In this document: one piece after another, positions 23,389-37,365 of the stretch
Numbering within the stretch: position 1 is the first letter of the stretch
Layout of the letters: each line of letters opens with the position of its first letter
Assembly (NCBI RefSeq): GCF_008831285.2
Contig: NC_045148.1
Location: forward strand, 10,421,001-10,485,000
Length of the DNA stretch: 64,000 nt
Source: Nymphaea colorata
Lineage: Eukaryota; Streptophyta; Magnoliopsida; Nymphaeales; Nymphaeaceae
Reading direction: 5' to 3'
The notes under the pieces: generated by a model
Told to the model about the DNA's origin: nothing
What the model saw: the letters and a program-made list of their open reading frames with translations, nothing else
The model's database searches: none
Position numbers and translations under genes: made by a program

Positions 23389-23710
23389 GGTCGGCCTGAT
23401 AAGGAGCCGAGCTCGGGCTGGCCCGACACTCGAAACCCGGGCCGGGGTTTGCCCCGACCATTCAAACTCGAGCCCGAGTTCAGCTCGATTAAATTAAAAA
23501 AATATTTTTAATATAAAATAATATATAAATACAATCAATCATAATAAAATATTATATTTATATATAAAAATAATAAAATAAATATCCAAAAAATATCATG
23601 GCCACCCAGTCTTATCGGGCCCAATCGGGTTGGCCCGATAATTTATCGGGCCGAGCCCAAGTTGCGCCAGATAACAGGTACCTACTGGCGTTCCGGCCCA
23701 ACGCCCAGCC
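23389..23710. mobile_element. MITE-like element with GC-rich ends and AT-rich core
   Basis: Left end TGGGCATCAGGTCGGCC pairs imperfectly with right end GGCCCAACGCCCAG. Inside are repeated GGCCCGA/TCGGGCC motifs and an AT-rich core. About 320 bp, no coding frame. Probably a non-autonomous hAT-like element; no target duplication was fixed. Confidence 0.6.
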
Positions 23711-23989
23711 TTATTTACAATAAGAGTGTCATGATCCACCCTTTACATCTTTATAATGTAGGGTAATTACATCCATGAAAATCGAATTGACAACGTGTCT
23801 TGAGTGTGATCACTTGCCTATCCAACTATGCTACAGCCCTTGGGGCTTCCAGGGCCATTTGATTTTATGCTGGTTTTTGTTTTCAACTTTACTTGCCCAA
23901 ACTAGTCTGGGGCTGAGAGGTCACATAAGTACCATTTGGATTGCAGCCACCCAAATAGCCGTTAGTTGCTTCTCGTGCCAATGTAAAAC
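23711..23989. other. Intergenic DNA
   Basis: No gene signal. Confidence 0.3.
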
Positions 23990-24405
23990 CCTAAGGGAGT
24001 GTTTGTAAAATTCTAAAATTAAAATTCTCTTTTTTTTATGAAATGAGAAGCATTATTAAATAAAGAATTACAATTCTAGAATTATAGACTCATTCTTAAA
24101 TCAAAATTCCATAATTGCAATTCTATTCTAAGGAGTGGAATTATTATTCCATAATTTTAATATTTTTTTCATCTTTTTTATAGGGCACATGTAATGAACG
24201 TTTTAATTCATCAATTCTAGAATTTTAAGTCATGTTTTATCAAACAACGTCATTTTCAATTTTGGAACCAAAATTCCAGACTATCAAATACAAAGGGAAA
24301 CTAGAACTGAAATTTTTATTCCAATTCCAGTTTGAGGTAGAATTTTGTTTTAAGAATTTCAATTATAGAATAAAAATTCAAAGACGTCAAGTGCCCCTTA
24401 AGACT
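23990..24405. mobile_element. MITE-like element, AT-rich
   Basis: Begins CTAAGGGAGTGTTTG and ends CAAGTGCCCCTTAAG, imperfect inverted ends of the GGGGTGTTTGG type. Inside are many copies of AATTCTAGAATT-like palindromic words (AATTCTAGAATTATAG, CAATTCTAGAATTTTAAG). No coding frame. Confidence 0.5.
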
Positions 24406-26814
24406 ATTCTTTTTTTTTTTCTTGTCTTTTAAGGGTGAGTGGTTCATTCCACCGCCCCAAAGAGAGGTCACTGGCCCCTCTTGTGCCCCCCTTGGGTTTT
24501 CACGTAGCATGTTTCGGGTTTTTATGGGCCAGAGGGAGGCAGAACGCACTAAGACGTGACAGTGACTATTCTAAGACTCGAACCTGAGTTCTTAGAGGAG
24601 TCGGACCACCTTGCCACCTAGTGTTTTACCATCTTGCAGGGTCATAGCATGCTCTGGCAAGAGCGAGAGACCGATTACCTATAAAACTTGAACCAGCAAC
24701 ATAATCACTTACGCTAACTGGCCCTAGGCAAAACACTCGGAGTAATTATACCCCTGATATATAAAGACAATGGAAGCATGGTGGCATTTAAAACTCTTTG
24801 CTTCTATTGTATATATACAACCAACCACAACTCTAATAAATTCATGCTTTAATGAGTGTCCACTATGATTGAGCTGCTTTCATGTTCAAAGAAGAAAACA
24901 AAAACAATGGAGGAAGAGTTTGTGGGAAAGTGACATAATCAAGAAGCAAATGAAGCACTGCACATATATGGGTCCTTAAGGCAGTACCAAAGGGATGTAT
25001 AACTCACTTTATTCAAAAGTGTCAATAAATAATCTGGTGGAATATGTTATTTTCCTTACTATGAACGAACGGTCATCCGTTCTCTTCTTGAATTGGGTAC
25101 CCAATTGAGGGCACTTGTGCGCAAAAGTAATATTTCTACTCCTTATGAATATGCTTTAATATTTTTTGAAGTAGATTTGAGGAACAATAACAAATTATTT
25201 CTAACCATAGTCACAAATAACGTCTCGGAGTTTTAAACGGCTCAAAAAAATGAAAAAAATATAGGAAAAATACAGTAAATTTTTAAAAAAAATTAAAAAC
25301 TAAAAATAGAGAAAAAATAAAATAAGTGAGAAACTAAATCTGCTTTAATATTTTTTGGAGTAGATTCTAAGAACAATAACAAATTATTTTTAAGTCCTGA
25401 CAGCCTTAGTAGGAAGCAAGATAGATAGACACGACTAGTCAAAAAGACTAAAAAGCCCAGGTTCAACTCAAATAGTGAACGTCATTTCTTTAACAATTAT
25501 AATGGTAGAGCCAAAAATTTAAGTGTGAGAGGAGGGAAGAAGATAAACATACACATTTATAGTTGAGGGAGTATAAGGGCGCGCATATATTATATTTAAG
25601 GAACTTTGGAAAGTTAGGGAATGCAGGCATTCCCCTCTCTTATGTTTGGCTTTGCAGACCATTTCATAACTATATAAGGGCGTTTGATTAGAGGAAGATG
25701 TGTTTTTGGAACCTATGTTTCTTCCTAGAAGTGCGTATATGGCAAAACATCATACTTACGTATTCTTCCATTTCGTGTTCCAAGAACATCATATTTTTAT
25801 TCCAATAAATGCATAGTGAGCATAGATGTTGTTTCTATAGAATCAAACAGTTGACATAAACAATATACCATATTTTTCAGAACAAGAACAAGGTGTCCTT
25901 GAAACATATGTACTAGAAACATCAACCCTGGCTAAAGACCAAAAACGGATTCGGCCGGGTTCGTCATGGGCATTGTGACCAAGACTCCTGCACCGACTAA
26001 GTCAATGTTACATCGAGCCGAGGTGAATTAAACCAGGCCGAGACAGGTCCATGTGACATAATTTCATGTCAGAATTGACAGGAAAATGGACCCACAAGAA
26101 GCACTAGCTTTCTGGTTGCAACTCAAAAAAAAATGATACATGTAGGTAAAATTCATACATTGGCTGAAATCTCATGAAAAGAGAAGCTAAGGATGGCAAT
26201 GTCACGCGTAAATAATGGTATAAAGTAGGAATATTAATCATGCTTCATTATCGCTTTATAATCAAACCCCATTGTAGTAAAAATAACCAAATTAATATTA
26301 ATCATGCAACATAAAATTTCTAGATGTATATGCTTTAACTTAACCTAGGGCCCCAATGGATGCATGAATCTAGCAGCCAGCATATGATATGCTTAGCATG
26401 CCAATAAATGACTTTGCATGCATATATTTTATGAATTGTAGTGCGTGCCAAGTTTTTACCAAGTTCTTCATAACCTTCACAGTCTCCTCTTACATCCGAA
26501 ATAAAATTTGAAAACATAACTTATCCTCAATGTGAATTTGTTCTAAACTAAAAAAAGCAATTGACGTAATGATTTTATTAAGAACAAATAAAACTGGTGG
26601 ATTTTCTCAAGTTTTTGGATAAATCAAGTGGATATAGTACAAAATTATTCAATATGAATCTTACGAAATAAAAGTTAATGTTTTGATAGAGGTGAAATAA
26701 TGCTTGTATGGGTTGGGAGAGTCTTTTTTTTGCTCTATTTTAACTGATATGGGCAATAAAAGGAGATATGCAAGTGGTTTTTATTTATAAAAAGAACGTT
26801 GAGATTGTGCGGCA
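24406..26814. other. Intergenic DNA with a local segment duplication
   Basis: No gene. 25149-25203 and 25338-25392 are direct copies (CTTTAATATTTTTT..AGTAGATT...AACAATAACAAATTATTT) that flank an A-rich stretch beginning ACCATAGTCACAAATA. The same opening words recur at about 32961 in the MFDX 5' intron. Confidence 0.5.
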
Positions 26815-27000
26815 TAAAAAGGTGTATTTTGAGAGACAGATTCGATGCTGCATAAAAAGGTGTATTTGGGAGACAGATCCGAGGCTACATAAAAAGGTGT
26901 ATTTTGGGAAGGTGTATTTTGAGAGACAGATTCGATGCTGCATAAAAAGGTGTATTTGGAAGACAGATCCGAGACTACATAAAAAGGTGTATTTTGGAAG
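26815..27000. repeat. Minisatellite with ~37-40-bp units
   Basis: Five copies of AAAAAGGTGTATTT head units of two alternating types: one continuing TGAGAGACAGATTCGATGCTGCAT, the other GGGAGACAGATCCGAGGCTACAT. Two units form a higher-order pair repeated twice, with a truncated unit at the joint (about 26890-26915). Confidence 0.9.
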
Positions 27001-27281
27001 ATCCTTAGTTTAAACAAATTGAGGATCTCAGTAGCATGGATTTTTAATCTATGCAACAAGTTAAAAATCGTGGATTTAAGCTCGGATGGGAGATATGAGG
27101 TGGTATGATCTTAACTTCCATAGATATGAGCAACCCAAAAGTAAGTTAAAAAAAAGTGCATGCAGGAAATGGTGCCCGAAATTAACTAGAATATGAGAGT
27201 TTCCTGTTCAATTTTGATTCCACATACTTTTAGTAACACAAAATATAAAAACCAACCGAAGACTTTGTTGGTCTTGTCAAA

Positions 27282-27285
<4 letters not shown>

Positions 27286-27376
<91 letters not shown>
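27286..27376. repeat. (AT)n microsatellite, about 90 bp
   Basis: Uninterrupted TA repeat. Confidence 0.97.
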
Positions 27377-27379
<3 letters not shown>

Positions 27380-28359
27380 CCTTTTGGTTCCCACTTTAAT
27401 TTGGCAGGTCGCACATGCATCCAGTTGTTATACATATGGAAGATTCCAGTATTATTCGCTCATGATACCAAGTGATCATACATAATGATCTTTTTTGAAA
27501 TAAAGGCGGGCAACCTGTGCCCCCAGCATTCATTTATCGAAAGTCTTTCTATCACTTAGATGAGAGCTGAAGTTTCAACCCAAACCCTCGTCATCCAAGG
27601 TACAAAGCTTGCTTCAATGCCTCAAGGTGCCGATCCACTCCTTTTTAACTTATACGTCAGATGTCCTTTTGTTTGCAGCACAAAGAGTCAATGCCCTAAG
27701 AAACTACCTGCCTACAACCCTCAACCAGACCATTGCGCCAACCCCCTCAAAGACTCTTGTTATTACTCTATTCATATTAAATGCATGCACATGTCCGTCG
27801 ACCATTTACCCTACCTGTTACTGTAAATATACTTGGATGGCCGCTTTGCCGTCCATCACCGGACTTTCTAGAGATGAACGGCCCAACATGCACAACAACA
27901 TATGTTCAAAACACTGACATTTTAGAGTCAAAGAGAGTTCTGACGAGGAGACTGAAGGCATCAATGAAAGCAGCATGCCCTGCTTCAGCAGCAGGGTAGG
28001 TAGCTAATCGTGTCGGACCTGGTCATCAACCACAGACACAGCAGAAAGAACGGCGTCGGCCAATGACTTGAGGAGGCTGTAGATGTAACTAAACTGCAAG
28101 AAGAGGGAGAGAGGGAAGAAGAGAGAGTGTGAAGGAATATGGGTCATCTGATCTTAAATTTAAGATCGAATAGCTCAGATTTGATGTCCTTAGATGTCAT
28201 TAAAATAGCAGAGTCACCATTCAGTTTTATACACATAGTTGATCACTATTCTTATTTAATTTAGATACAAGCAATCGGATTAACTTCATGCTTTGATCTA
28301 ATCTTTGACCTGTTAATAAGTTTGAAACATTAGTTTGACTGAACCATTCCAAAAAATCA
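27377..28359. other. Intergenic DNA
   Basis: Overlapping short open frames occur at 27560-27999 in two frames, but no family, splice structure or codon bias supports a gene. Confidence 0.35.
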
Positions 28360-28745
28360 GATATATAAAAAAATTTAATATCTCATTAAGAAATTAGATC
28401 AGATTCAGATTTAATAAGCGACATGTGATTGGATTCAAATTCAGATTCAAATAAACATATATATCTGATCAGATTCAGATTTTGATTGAATTTAGTTTTA
28501 AATGAATATCATATACTCACTGCTCTTACATTTTGCAAATCATCATAGATTCGATTGAAAATTCAGATTCAGATTTAGACATGAATGTAAATGATGATTA
28601 GATTTCAGACTTGGATTCAAACATAACTTTTCTTTGTTGGTATTTGAATCCAGATTCGAACTCGAATATATGAATATCTAAAAAAACAGATATAGTTAAG
28701 GGTATATCATATACATATCCCATCTATTGCCATCCCTATTGTCTT
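28360..28745 (+). repeat. Dispersed repeat family A, copy 2
   Basis: Direct-orientation match to 7110-7440. It contains many near-repeats of AGATTCAGATT internally. The end AAAAACAGATATAGTTAAGGGTATAT matches the end of copy 1. Confidence 0.65.
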
Positions 28746-31699
28746 GGGCAAAATTTATAAGCTAGTTTGTTCCTTGAACTAGGTGAAGTTCGAACAAGAC
28801 ATGCGTTGGTTGCCAATTAACTTCTCAGATCATGTGATGTGGAGAAGAATCGACACATCGGTCAGGCTTATCGTTACCACTCAACTGGTTTTAGTATCCT
28901 CCTTGTAGTTGTCTACATGCCTTAAATGCAGAAGAAATTTTGTTTTTTTTGTTTCCTTTTAGATGGAACTCTCTCTTTCTTTCTCATGTTAGGAGACTTT
29001 CTATCTTTGGGCTCATCTTTTGCCTAATTAACTTTCTAATCTGATTCTTTTAGAACCAAAGTTCTTGCTCGGTTTTTAATTAGAGACGTTAATAGTGATG
29101 ATTTACCGTCGATAATAAGGGGCAAAGACAAGTGCGGGCAATTGCACACAAGAAGCCATTAAAAACAATTATTTTTTATATTGACACCGTAGGACAATTT
29201 TTCTCAGTTAAGTGTTGAAGCTCCTTAAAAATTTAAAATTTATTGCTAGTGCCCCTTATCTTCTATAATTCTATGAAAAGCACATACAATTTTAATATTT
29301 TTTATTTTACCATGTGTGTTATGCACTAGAAATGACCAAAATGCCCCTGATGACTAAAAATTATGTTTACACTCTGGTGCACTAAAAATTATGCAAATGA
29401 ATGTGCAATGATCGAAAACACCATTATTAAAATTTTCTAAAAAAAAAGATAAAAAAGATAGTAGAAAAGTTAAAAAACATAAAATATCCATTACTTTATA
29501 CAAAAATTTAAGAATACCCTCAATCCCCTTTGCTGCGTGTCTTTGCATGCACAGAGGTGTGCACACAACTCGACCTCGAGGCGAAGACCCCGTTCAAGGT
29601 AAGGACTTGGTGGTGGTGGGCTCGCTCTTGACGGCCTTCTCAACCAAGAAAATTGACAAGGTAGAAACTTGTACAATTCATATGGTAATTCCGTATCCCA
29701 AAAAGTAATTGATCTGATGAATCTGCCCTCTGTCCAATAATGCATATAATTCTTCTCACTTATTGAATGTCCAACAAATTTACTATAATATTAATTGAGA
29801 AGATTCATTGAGTGTTCTTAGTACCAAACGACCCTACAGAAACCAACTTGACCCAATCAAATTAAATATTGGTGTGTTGCCTGCTTGAATCATTGTCAAC
29901 CCCCACCTACATTCAGAAGCTGTTTGGCGACAGACAATTTGTTATTGTTCCATGAATCTGCCCATGAAACTGGATGGCTAGCCGTCTTTCTTTGAATGGT
30001 CCTTAAACATATTGTTGACTTCAATGCAACTGCATTCAAAAGCAGCAAGTTGGTCCCATTCAGGGCAGTTGGTGGTTCAATTTTCAATTGATTCATGTTG
30101 GATTCTGTATGTACATACAACAAACACTGCAAGGGACAGATCAGAAACATAAATTGAGGTGGGCATCTTCACCGGATCACAGAAGCATGGTAAGAAACTC
30201 GGGTAAACCAAGAAGATCTGAACTTCTACAGCTAGAAGGAGCTCATGATCTGCCATGGAATTCGAGGACTCCTTCGTATTAGTACTGAGAGTTCATTGTT
30301 TTACAAGGAACGTAAGAAAATGGCTGATCCAAATTCTATACAACCATCAATAGCCGGATTCCGCCTAAGAGAAAGGATGAAATCCGAATTTGGTTCAAGA
30401 AACTAAACAGGAAATCAAAATGTATGGATTACTTCTCAGCGATGCAATTGATTGCAAATATTTGATATATTTTAGTATAGAATATTAATTTTTTATGGAT
30501 GGTATTAGCCATGCCTAAACATTATGACTGCTAAAATAATGTCTGTACATCAACATGGGATCACATGGCACGAAACCCCAAACGCTGTTTCCCTGTGATC
30601 AAATTATATATATATATATATATATATAACCAATTTTTTTAGATTTACATATAAATTTAAAAAAATTTTAAAATCTGAGGGAGGCCAAGGCCCCTGGCGG
30701 CCACCCTTCCCTCTGCCCCTCTCAAATATCATATATGAGCTGGCTCGACCGAACCCTATAGGCTTTGGCTTAGTGGCTGGTTGATTTGTACTCCAATGTG
30801 TCCAGCCTGTGTGTGGAGTTCAAAATGGCAAAGCATGCGGATCCGCAAGCATCAAGCTGTCAAAATTTGTTCACGTTCATGTAAAAAAAAAAAGGAAAAT
30901 TCTCAATTTTGAACCGTAATTTTGTCCATAATTAAAAAAAAAATCATATTTTTGCAATTTTTTTAAAAGTGCAACATACATTTCATAAAAACTATCGAAC
31001 ATGAGCTTAAATTTCAGTTTTCAATTAGTTTCAAAATTACAAGAGAGAGAAAGCTATATATATGTGGAGAGAGAAAGAGATTCTGAGACCTGCAGGTGGA
31101 GGGGGAACACAGAGAAGAGCCATTCGGAAGCCAAACTAAAAAACTTGTTCCAAAATCACACTGAGATTCAAATTCGGATCTAAATCCGAGTCTCAGATCC
31201 GAAATCATACCTTAGATACAAAATGTGGTAAAAAAAACTCATTATTAGGCTCGGGAACCAAATTGAGGCCAAAAACAAAAAATAGATTAAAAAATCACCC
31301 ACGGATCTAGATTAGATCCAGAAACTAAAATCCGGATCCAAACAAAAAGTTCAGACTCAAATTGTCTGAAAATCAAGTCAAGAATCAATCCTCAATATCA
31401 TTCGGGTGCACGCCACCTTCTCCTCGCTTTTCAATTCAATTGTGCTTTGTAAAACCTAGAACTGGATGTAAATTTCAAACCTATGCGGCTATCGGATCCA
31501 TGATCCAAACCCTCGACATCGATCTGATGCAAGGAAATTCAATGGGGATCGAAAACGAACTCGGATTCCAAAAGAAAGGAGCCAGATCCGTATTGTGAAA
31601 AGACTGTTTTACCCTTACCCACTGAACCAAACACGCGAGCTCGGTTCGTAAAAACTCTTGCGGCCCGTTTACATATGAGCTTCTCCCTTTCAGATCCCC
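28746..31699. other. Intergenic DNA upstream of MFDX
   Basis: No supportable gene. 30130-30282 holds an open frame ending SPDHRSMVRNSGKPRRSELL...PWNSRTPSY that looks somewhat coding but has no recognised family. (TA)n at 30604-30627. 31160-31350 is rich in GGATC/GATCC words (AATCCGAGTCTCAGATCCG). Confidence 0.35.
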
Positions 31700-33680
31700 G
31701 TGGGCGTCAACCCCCGTTTCGTCGGGCATCGCCCTTCTAACTCCGAAGCCCCTCAAAACTTTCGTCCTCCTTTTGCGGCAGCCCGCTGTCTCCTCTCCCT
31801 CCCATCAACGCCCAAGCAGCGACGCTGAAACGATTAGGCCGCCAGCGCTGGGTGTTGTCTCCACAGTCTGGTCTCCGGTGAATCTCTCTCTCTCTCTTTC
31901 CGTGGTGTTTGGGTGTCTGCGACTCTATTGTGTGTTGAACTCTTGATTGTGCCGGGGCCTGCATTGGTCTTCTCTTATTTGGCAGCGTTTTGTGTGCTTT
32001 TTGGGCCTTCATGTTCACTCCTGATATCCGTAAAGACATTCAAGGTGTCTTGTGGAGTGTAAATTGATCGCGACATTTTTCTCTTCTTCTTAAAGTAGCT
32101 TATATTTTGAGTGGATAATCAATTTGTTGTCCTGGAATGATAGAAAATGAAGTTGAGTTAGCTTTTCCTTTTGCTGCTGTATCTATGAGCTGTTCCTTTT
32201 TCAGTTGTTAACTGTTTATGAACGACTGAGATTTTGATTAAAGAAGAAGATGGTAAAAAGAAATGGTAGCACACAGTTTACGTGGTTCAGCTTTGGATCC
32301 TACATCCACGAGCGAGAGAGACCAATTTCCTTATGTGTCATAATGTCAATAGAATATGTCTTTCCTTTATGCATCAAGAGATTTTAAGGAGAAAGAGGCA
32401 AGCGTGTATCACTACCATAAATAAACTACACGTTGTGCAACTGATCAACCATTGCTCAACGTTCTTTAAAGAATTTCTATGTGAGACTTTCCTTTCTGGG
32501 TTATGACCAGATAAGTTAATTGATCTCCTTGAGAACGTTGCGGTTCTAACAGTTTAGAAGGAGTGGTCGTTTAGTCATAAGTCGGTTATTACATTCAGTT
32601 ATTAGTTCAATGATCCGGGCATTGCTATGGCAGTAGTATCATTCAGTTATTAGTTCAATCAAAACCTGATCGTGCTTTTGTAAAAGGTTTATTGATTGAT
32701 GCTTGTTGGGTTGCTTTATATTTCGTTTTCTTATTATGTTGTTTCATCTGTGCTATGTCTGCCTTTGACTCCTTTGCAGTGACATATTTTAACATAAGAG
32801 TCACCACTCTCGTTCCTAATCAAACAAATGTCTTTCTGGCTTTTGCGTATGCTTGAGCAGTTGAGTTATATTTTGTTTTGACTACAGAAGCTGGAAATTG
32901 ATTAATTTTGTTATCTTGAACCTAAGGAATATTTTTGATTTTCAAATTAGTGTTCTATCCAACCATAGTCACAAATATCATTTACTGTTCTTGAACGGCG
33001 AGGTTTTTCTCGAGAAAATCTCAGGAAATTTTAAAAGAAATTAAAAAGAAAAATCTTAAAAATAAAATGCTAAAAATGCTACAATAAAAGTGCAGTAATA
33101 CAAACCACAAAAAAGAAAACACTTTTTTGTGTTTTTTTTTTTTCATTTTGTTGTTTTTTTCAAAAGATGGGTCTTTTTTGCAGTTTTATACGGCTGACCT
33201 ATTTTTGAAGTATAAAACTGGTTTTTGAAAAAAGAACGTGTTTTGGATGACTATTTGTTCTCTTAATCCTCTATTCCTATATCCTACCTACCAAGCAATG
33301 GTAGCAAAAAAATACTATGTGTTTATCTTCCTGACTACTCCCACGGTGCAACTGTAGCAAAAACATACTATAAGTCTTTGTTCTATTTTTTACATTTGAC
33401 CGACTAGAGTTAGTTTCTTTCTGTGATTTTGAATTGAGTCAGGCTGCAAACTTCATGCTTGCCAAGCGTTTACGTTTTGCCTTAAATATAATACAGTTCC
33501 CAAAGGCAGTATTTTGTTTATTATTTGAGAGATATAATTTTAGTGGAACTTCAAAACACTTTTCTGATTCATGTGCACATAAATGTAAACTATTACATAT
33601 ATTTTCAACATGCATGTATTCTGAAGCCTGTTTTGTTTTGTTCTGTTTTTCCCCCAGGCTTTCCTAATCAGAGTGCAACT
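31700..33680 (+). promoter_or_regulatory. MFDX promoter end, 5' UTR exon and 5' UTR intron
   Basis: A GC-richer block at 31660-31877 looks like a promoter and first non-coding exon ending CTCCG|GTGAAT (donor at 31878), followed by a CT tract. The acceptor before the first coding exon is TTTTTCCCCCAG at 33657, so a ~1.8-kb intron lies in the 5' UTR. That intron carries a 20-bp direct repeat (CATTCAGTTATTAGTTCAAT at 32592 and 32641). The transcription start was not pinned down. Confidence 0.5.
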
Positions 33681-35516
33681 ATGTCAATTCCTAGGCTTTC
33701 ACAATTAGGAATACAGATGGTTTTGGGGTTAAGACGAGGTATAGTTACTTTTTTACATAATCATCAAATGGTGCAGCAGGCAATTGAGCATCCATTTTTG
33801 TTGAACCATGCATAATTCTGCATTAATGGATGGCAAAGATCGTACATAAAAAGACTGGTTCTGTGTTTTTGGCTTGCCCACAGTTACTGCATTTTCTTTC
33901 TTGAAGGCTTACAATTCCTTACTGTCTTCAGGACAAACTTCTTCTTTACCTAGAAGACTCCATCTTTTGGCATGCCACAGTGAAATGCCACGAAGTCATT
34001 ATTTTCCGTATATGGTGAGAATTCTATTTCTTTTGCTTCTTTATATAAGATGGTCATATTCTGCCTGTGCAAATTTTGTCATCATCATATTTTTTGAATG
34101 AATGGGCATTTGTTCCGGTTGGTTTTTCAGCCCATCTGTGCTCTTTGTTTTAACACTCCTCATAAAGCATAAATTTCTGAAATTCCCTTGCAAGAAATAT
34201 AAGAGAATGCTCTATTTAAAAACCCGAAATTGGTCTGAACTGTGAGTTCCAAACATTGTCCATTCTACTAAAAGCAAAATCTCAATTTGTCAAGCCTTTG
34301 CCTTGGAGGATATTTGTAGATCTCTTGAGATTCTTTGTCTTCTATTTTTTCTGTATATAGCAGTAGTTTGTCATTCTTCTCTTCATTTACAATCTCAGAA
34401 GGAGATTTAGCTGATCCAGAACTTGCCACTGTCATTTGGAGCTGCTTGTTTTGCGTCATTTTTTTTCTTTTTTAACAAGGAATGAAGCTTGATGGAGAAA
34501 GGGAATGTTGGTTCCTATAAGGCAAGGTGTCTGCACAGGTGAAATAGGTACTGCAGTGATCATTGAAGTTACAGGAAAAAACAAGAGGTCAGCTCATGTT
34601 TCATTACAATCAATGTGCAACTCAATCACATGAAAAAGTCAGCTTCCTTCTGTTAATATAATGAGTTTATATGCTGCCTCAAATTGTGGGGTGTTTTGTG
34701 CAGCAACAGACCCAGAAATGTAAATATTAGTAGTTCAGGAGATATTACTAATGAAGTGTTGGATCAGGTCCTGAAGAGCAAGTGACCCATTTCAGTCCCT
34801 TATAAGGGCATTACTGTTTATGTGATTTTATTTGGGCTTGAGGTTTTAATGAAATGAACCCCTTGAGCTGAGAGGGCTTTACCCTAATTCTTGGTGAGAT
34901 TGGTGTGGGCAAGTTATTTTCTGATTACAGACTTAGTTAGCTGGCAGCTATCATTTTGCCTCTGATAGATATTCATCTTCTAACGGAAAAAGGGTTTACA
35001 TGTATTTAAGATATTAAAATGGTTCAACTAGTGAACTTTGGGTCTCTCATCGACGCTTTAAATAAAAAAAAATTGCTATTGCAAAGACAGAAAAAAATGC
35101 TTAATCGTTGATTGCGTATGGAAAGAGGGTGATGGGAATAAATGGTTTTCTCTAAGCAATTTTCCCTCCATGCATGCATGTGGCATGTGTTTGTTTGTGG
35201 AATTTACATCTTGCTTCTCTAATATGCAATGATCTTGTTTAATTTGTCTCATTTGTTTGATCTCTCTACTTGTTCTTTCTTTAAGAAATAGCCAGAACTA
35301 ATATATGTACTTGACAGAAGCATTCATTTACAACATCTACTGAAGATCATGATTCTGGAAATCAACAAAAGAAAGAGAAGGAAATGTGAGGTTCCCTTTC
35401 CCATGTAACTGTGTTCCCATTTGATGTTTTTTTTAAGTCATGGTGCTGGGAGCTGGATTATGTGGTTCAGTTTTTATGCAGCATTCTTCATAATATTATG
35501 AATCTTCTGCATATAC

Positions 35517-35562
<46 letters not shown>

Positions 35563-37327
35563 GACTGATTTATGCTTTTATTGTATGTTTTTGCCACTTC
35601 GTTTCTTTCTGAAATTGAAGTACACGTGACTAAATTGTATCCTTGCATTTAGAATGTATTTGTTTGAAAAACTTGAACTTAGAAAAGCGAACAAAGAATG
35701 TGAATTGGGGTGGTTATGGAAAGCAGAATGGACATGTAATCTACAATGTGCTCTGTTATGGTTTATTTTTTGGTTAATCAAGGAGAGATGAAATTTGGCT
35801 GATCCAAGATCTTATAACAGACTAATGTTTCCCTATAGAAGTTCAAAGTGATGCAGCAAATAGAAGTAAATTTGCTTCCTACTGCATAGTGTATGACTCT
35901 AGTACTCTATCTGAACTTCCTCAGATTGCTAAAGTAGGGAATGGAGTATGTTTAGATGTGGGTTGCCTGGAAATTCCTGACATGACTGATATTCTGGAGC
36001 ATCCTTTATAGTTGTTGTTAGGCTGATGTTCTAGCAGCATCTTAAGATTTAATCACTTGAGTGGATTGAAACTGTATGTTATTTGTGTGATGTTTCAGTC
36101 GAGTAGGTTTTGAGTACTCAGTGATTTCTTCTACTACATCTGAGGTAGTTTTTGAAGCCCAAGGTTCTAAGTTTGGATACTCTGCAGTGATCCTTAAGCC
36201 AGGAAAGTGAAAAAGCAAAGGACCTCTAATAGTTGGCAGGTTGAAATTGGATCATGTCCTAGTAGGACACAGGACAGTGTGGGATTATATTTGCTAATTT
36301 TGTTTGGGAACTTTATGAAGCATCCAAGTCATTATTTTTGGACATTTGTTCTTATTTTTCAATCAATCCCCTAGGGTGGACTCAACCAAGATTTAAGTTT
36401 CTCTGGTTTTTGGTAAGTGGCCTTTATTACGCAAAGAATAGCAACCTTGAAAATGTTCTGAGAACAGTATCTTTTTGTGATTGATTTATTTTATGTTAGC
36501 GTACAAAACTCCACCTGGAGGGGCTTTGTTTTGTCTGTTTAACCTTTCTTGACTGATAAATCATCTTGTTTACATACATGCAATACAAATAATTTATACA
36601 AACTGACCGAGAAATGATATTATTTTGTAGATACATGCTATACAAACGATTTACACAGCCTCTGTTAATGCTTTATGGAGGCTTGCTCCTCAAATGCCAG
36701 TTAATCTTCCATGATGGGTCCTTGCTTATGGAATGCATTTTAGGCTCTTGCTTGTTCTTCTGGTTCTTGTTGCACTTGCAAATTTGAATTGGCACTTCCA
36801 CTGTGTTGAACCCGGTGATCTCATGCTGCTTAAGTTTTCTAAGGCAGGATTTCAGTGACATTCATTGACAAAGATGGAGAAGAGAACCTAGTCAAGGTTC
36901 CTGTCGGAATGTCTATTTTAGAAGCTGCTCATGCCAATGACATAGAACTTGAAGGTATTCCCACCCTTGAATGCCTCCTTTAATGTCCGTTTCATATCTC
37001 ATATTGTTGAGTCATTGACATATTTCTCTGTAGTATAGTCAGATTCTATGTATTCAATTTTGAGTGACGTGGTTATTATGCCTTTGGGGGATGATCTTAT
37101 CTGCAGGAGCATGTGAAGCCTCACTTGCCTGTTCCACATGCCACGTGATTGTGACGGTACACCATCGATCTGGTTTCTCACATATGCAGTATTTCTATTG
37201 CCAGAACTGATTGGTTTTAGAACCGGCACTGTTTTAGGATATGGAGTTCTACAACAAATTAGAGGATCCTACGGATGAAGAAAATGACATGTTGGACCTG
37301 GCATTTGGCCTTACTAAGACGTGAGCT

Positions 37328-37365
<38 letters not shown>

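Noticed and set aside
30088-30282. Possible small gene ending PWNSRTPSY
   Set aside because: Somewhat coding-like, but there is no family, no partner exon and no clear promoter; too short to support.
32265-32560. Possible LTR fragment in the MFDX 5' UTR intron (ACGTGGTTCAGC...CCTACATCCACGAG)
   Set aside because: The motif resembles a repeat seen in plant LTRs, but no LTR ends, primer site or second copy were found.
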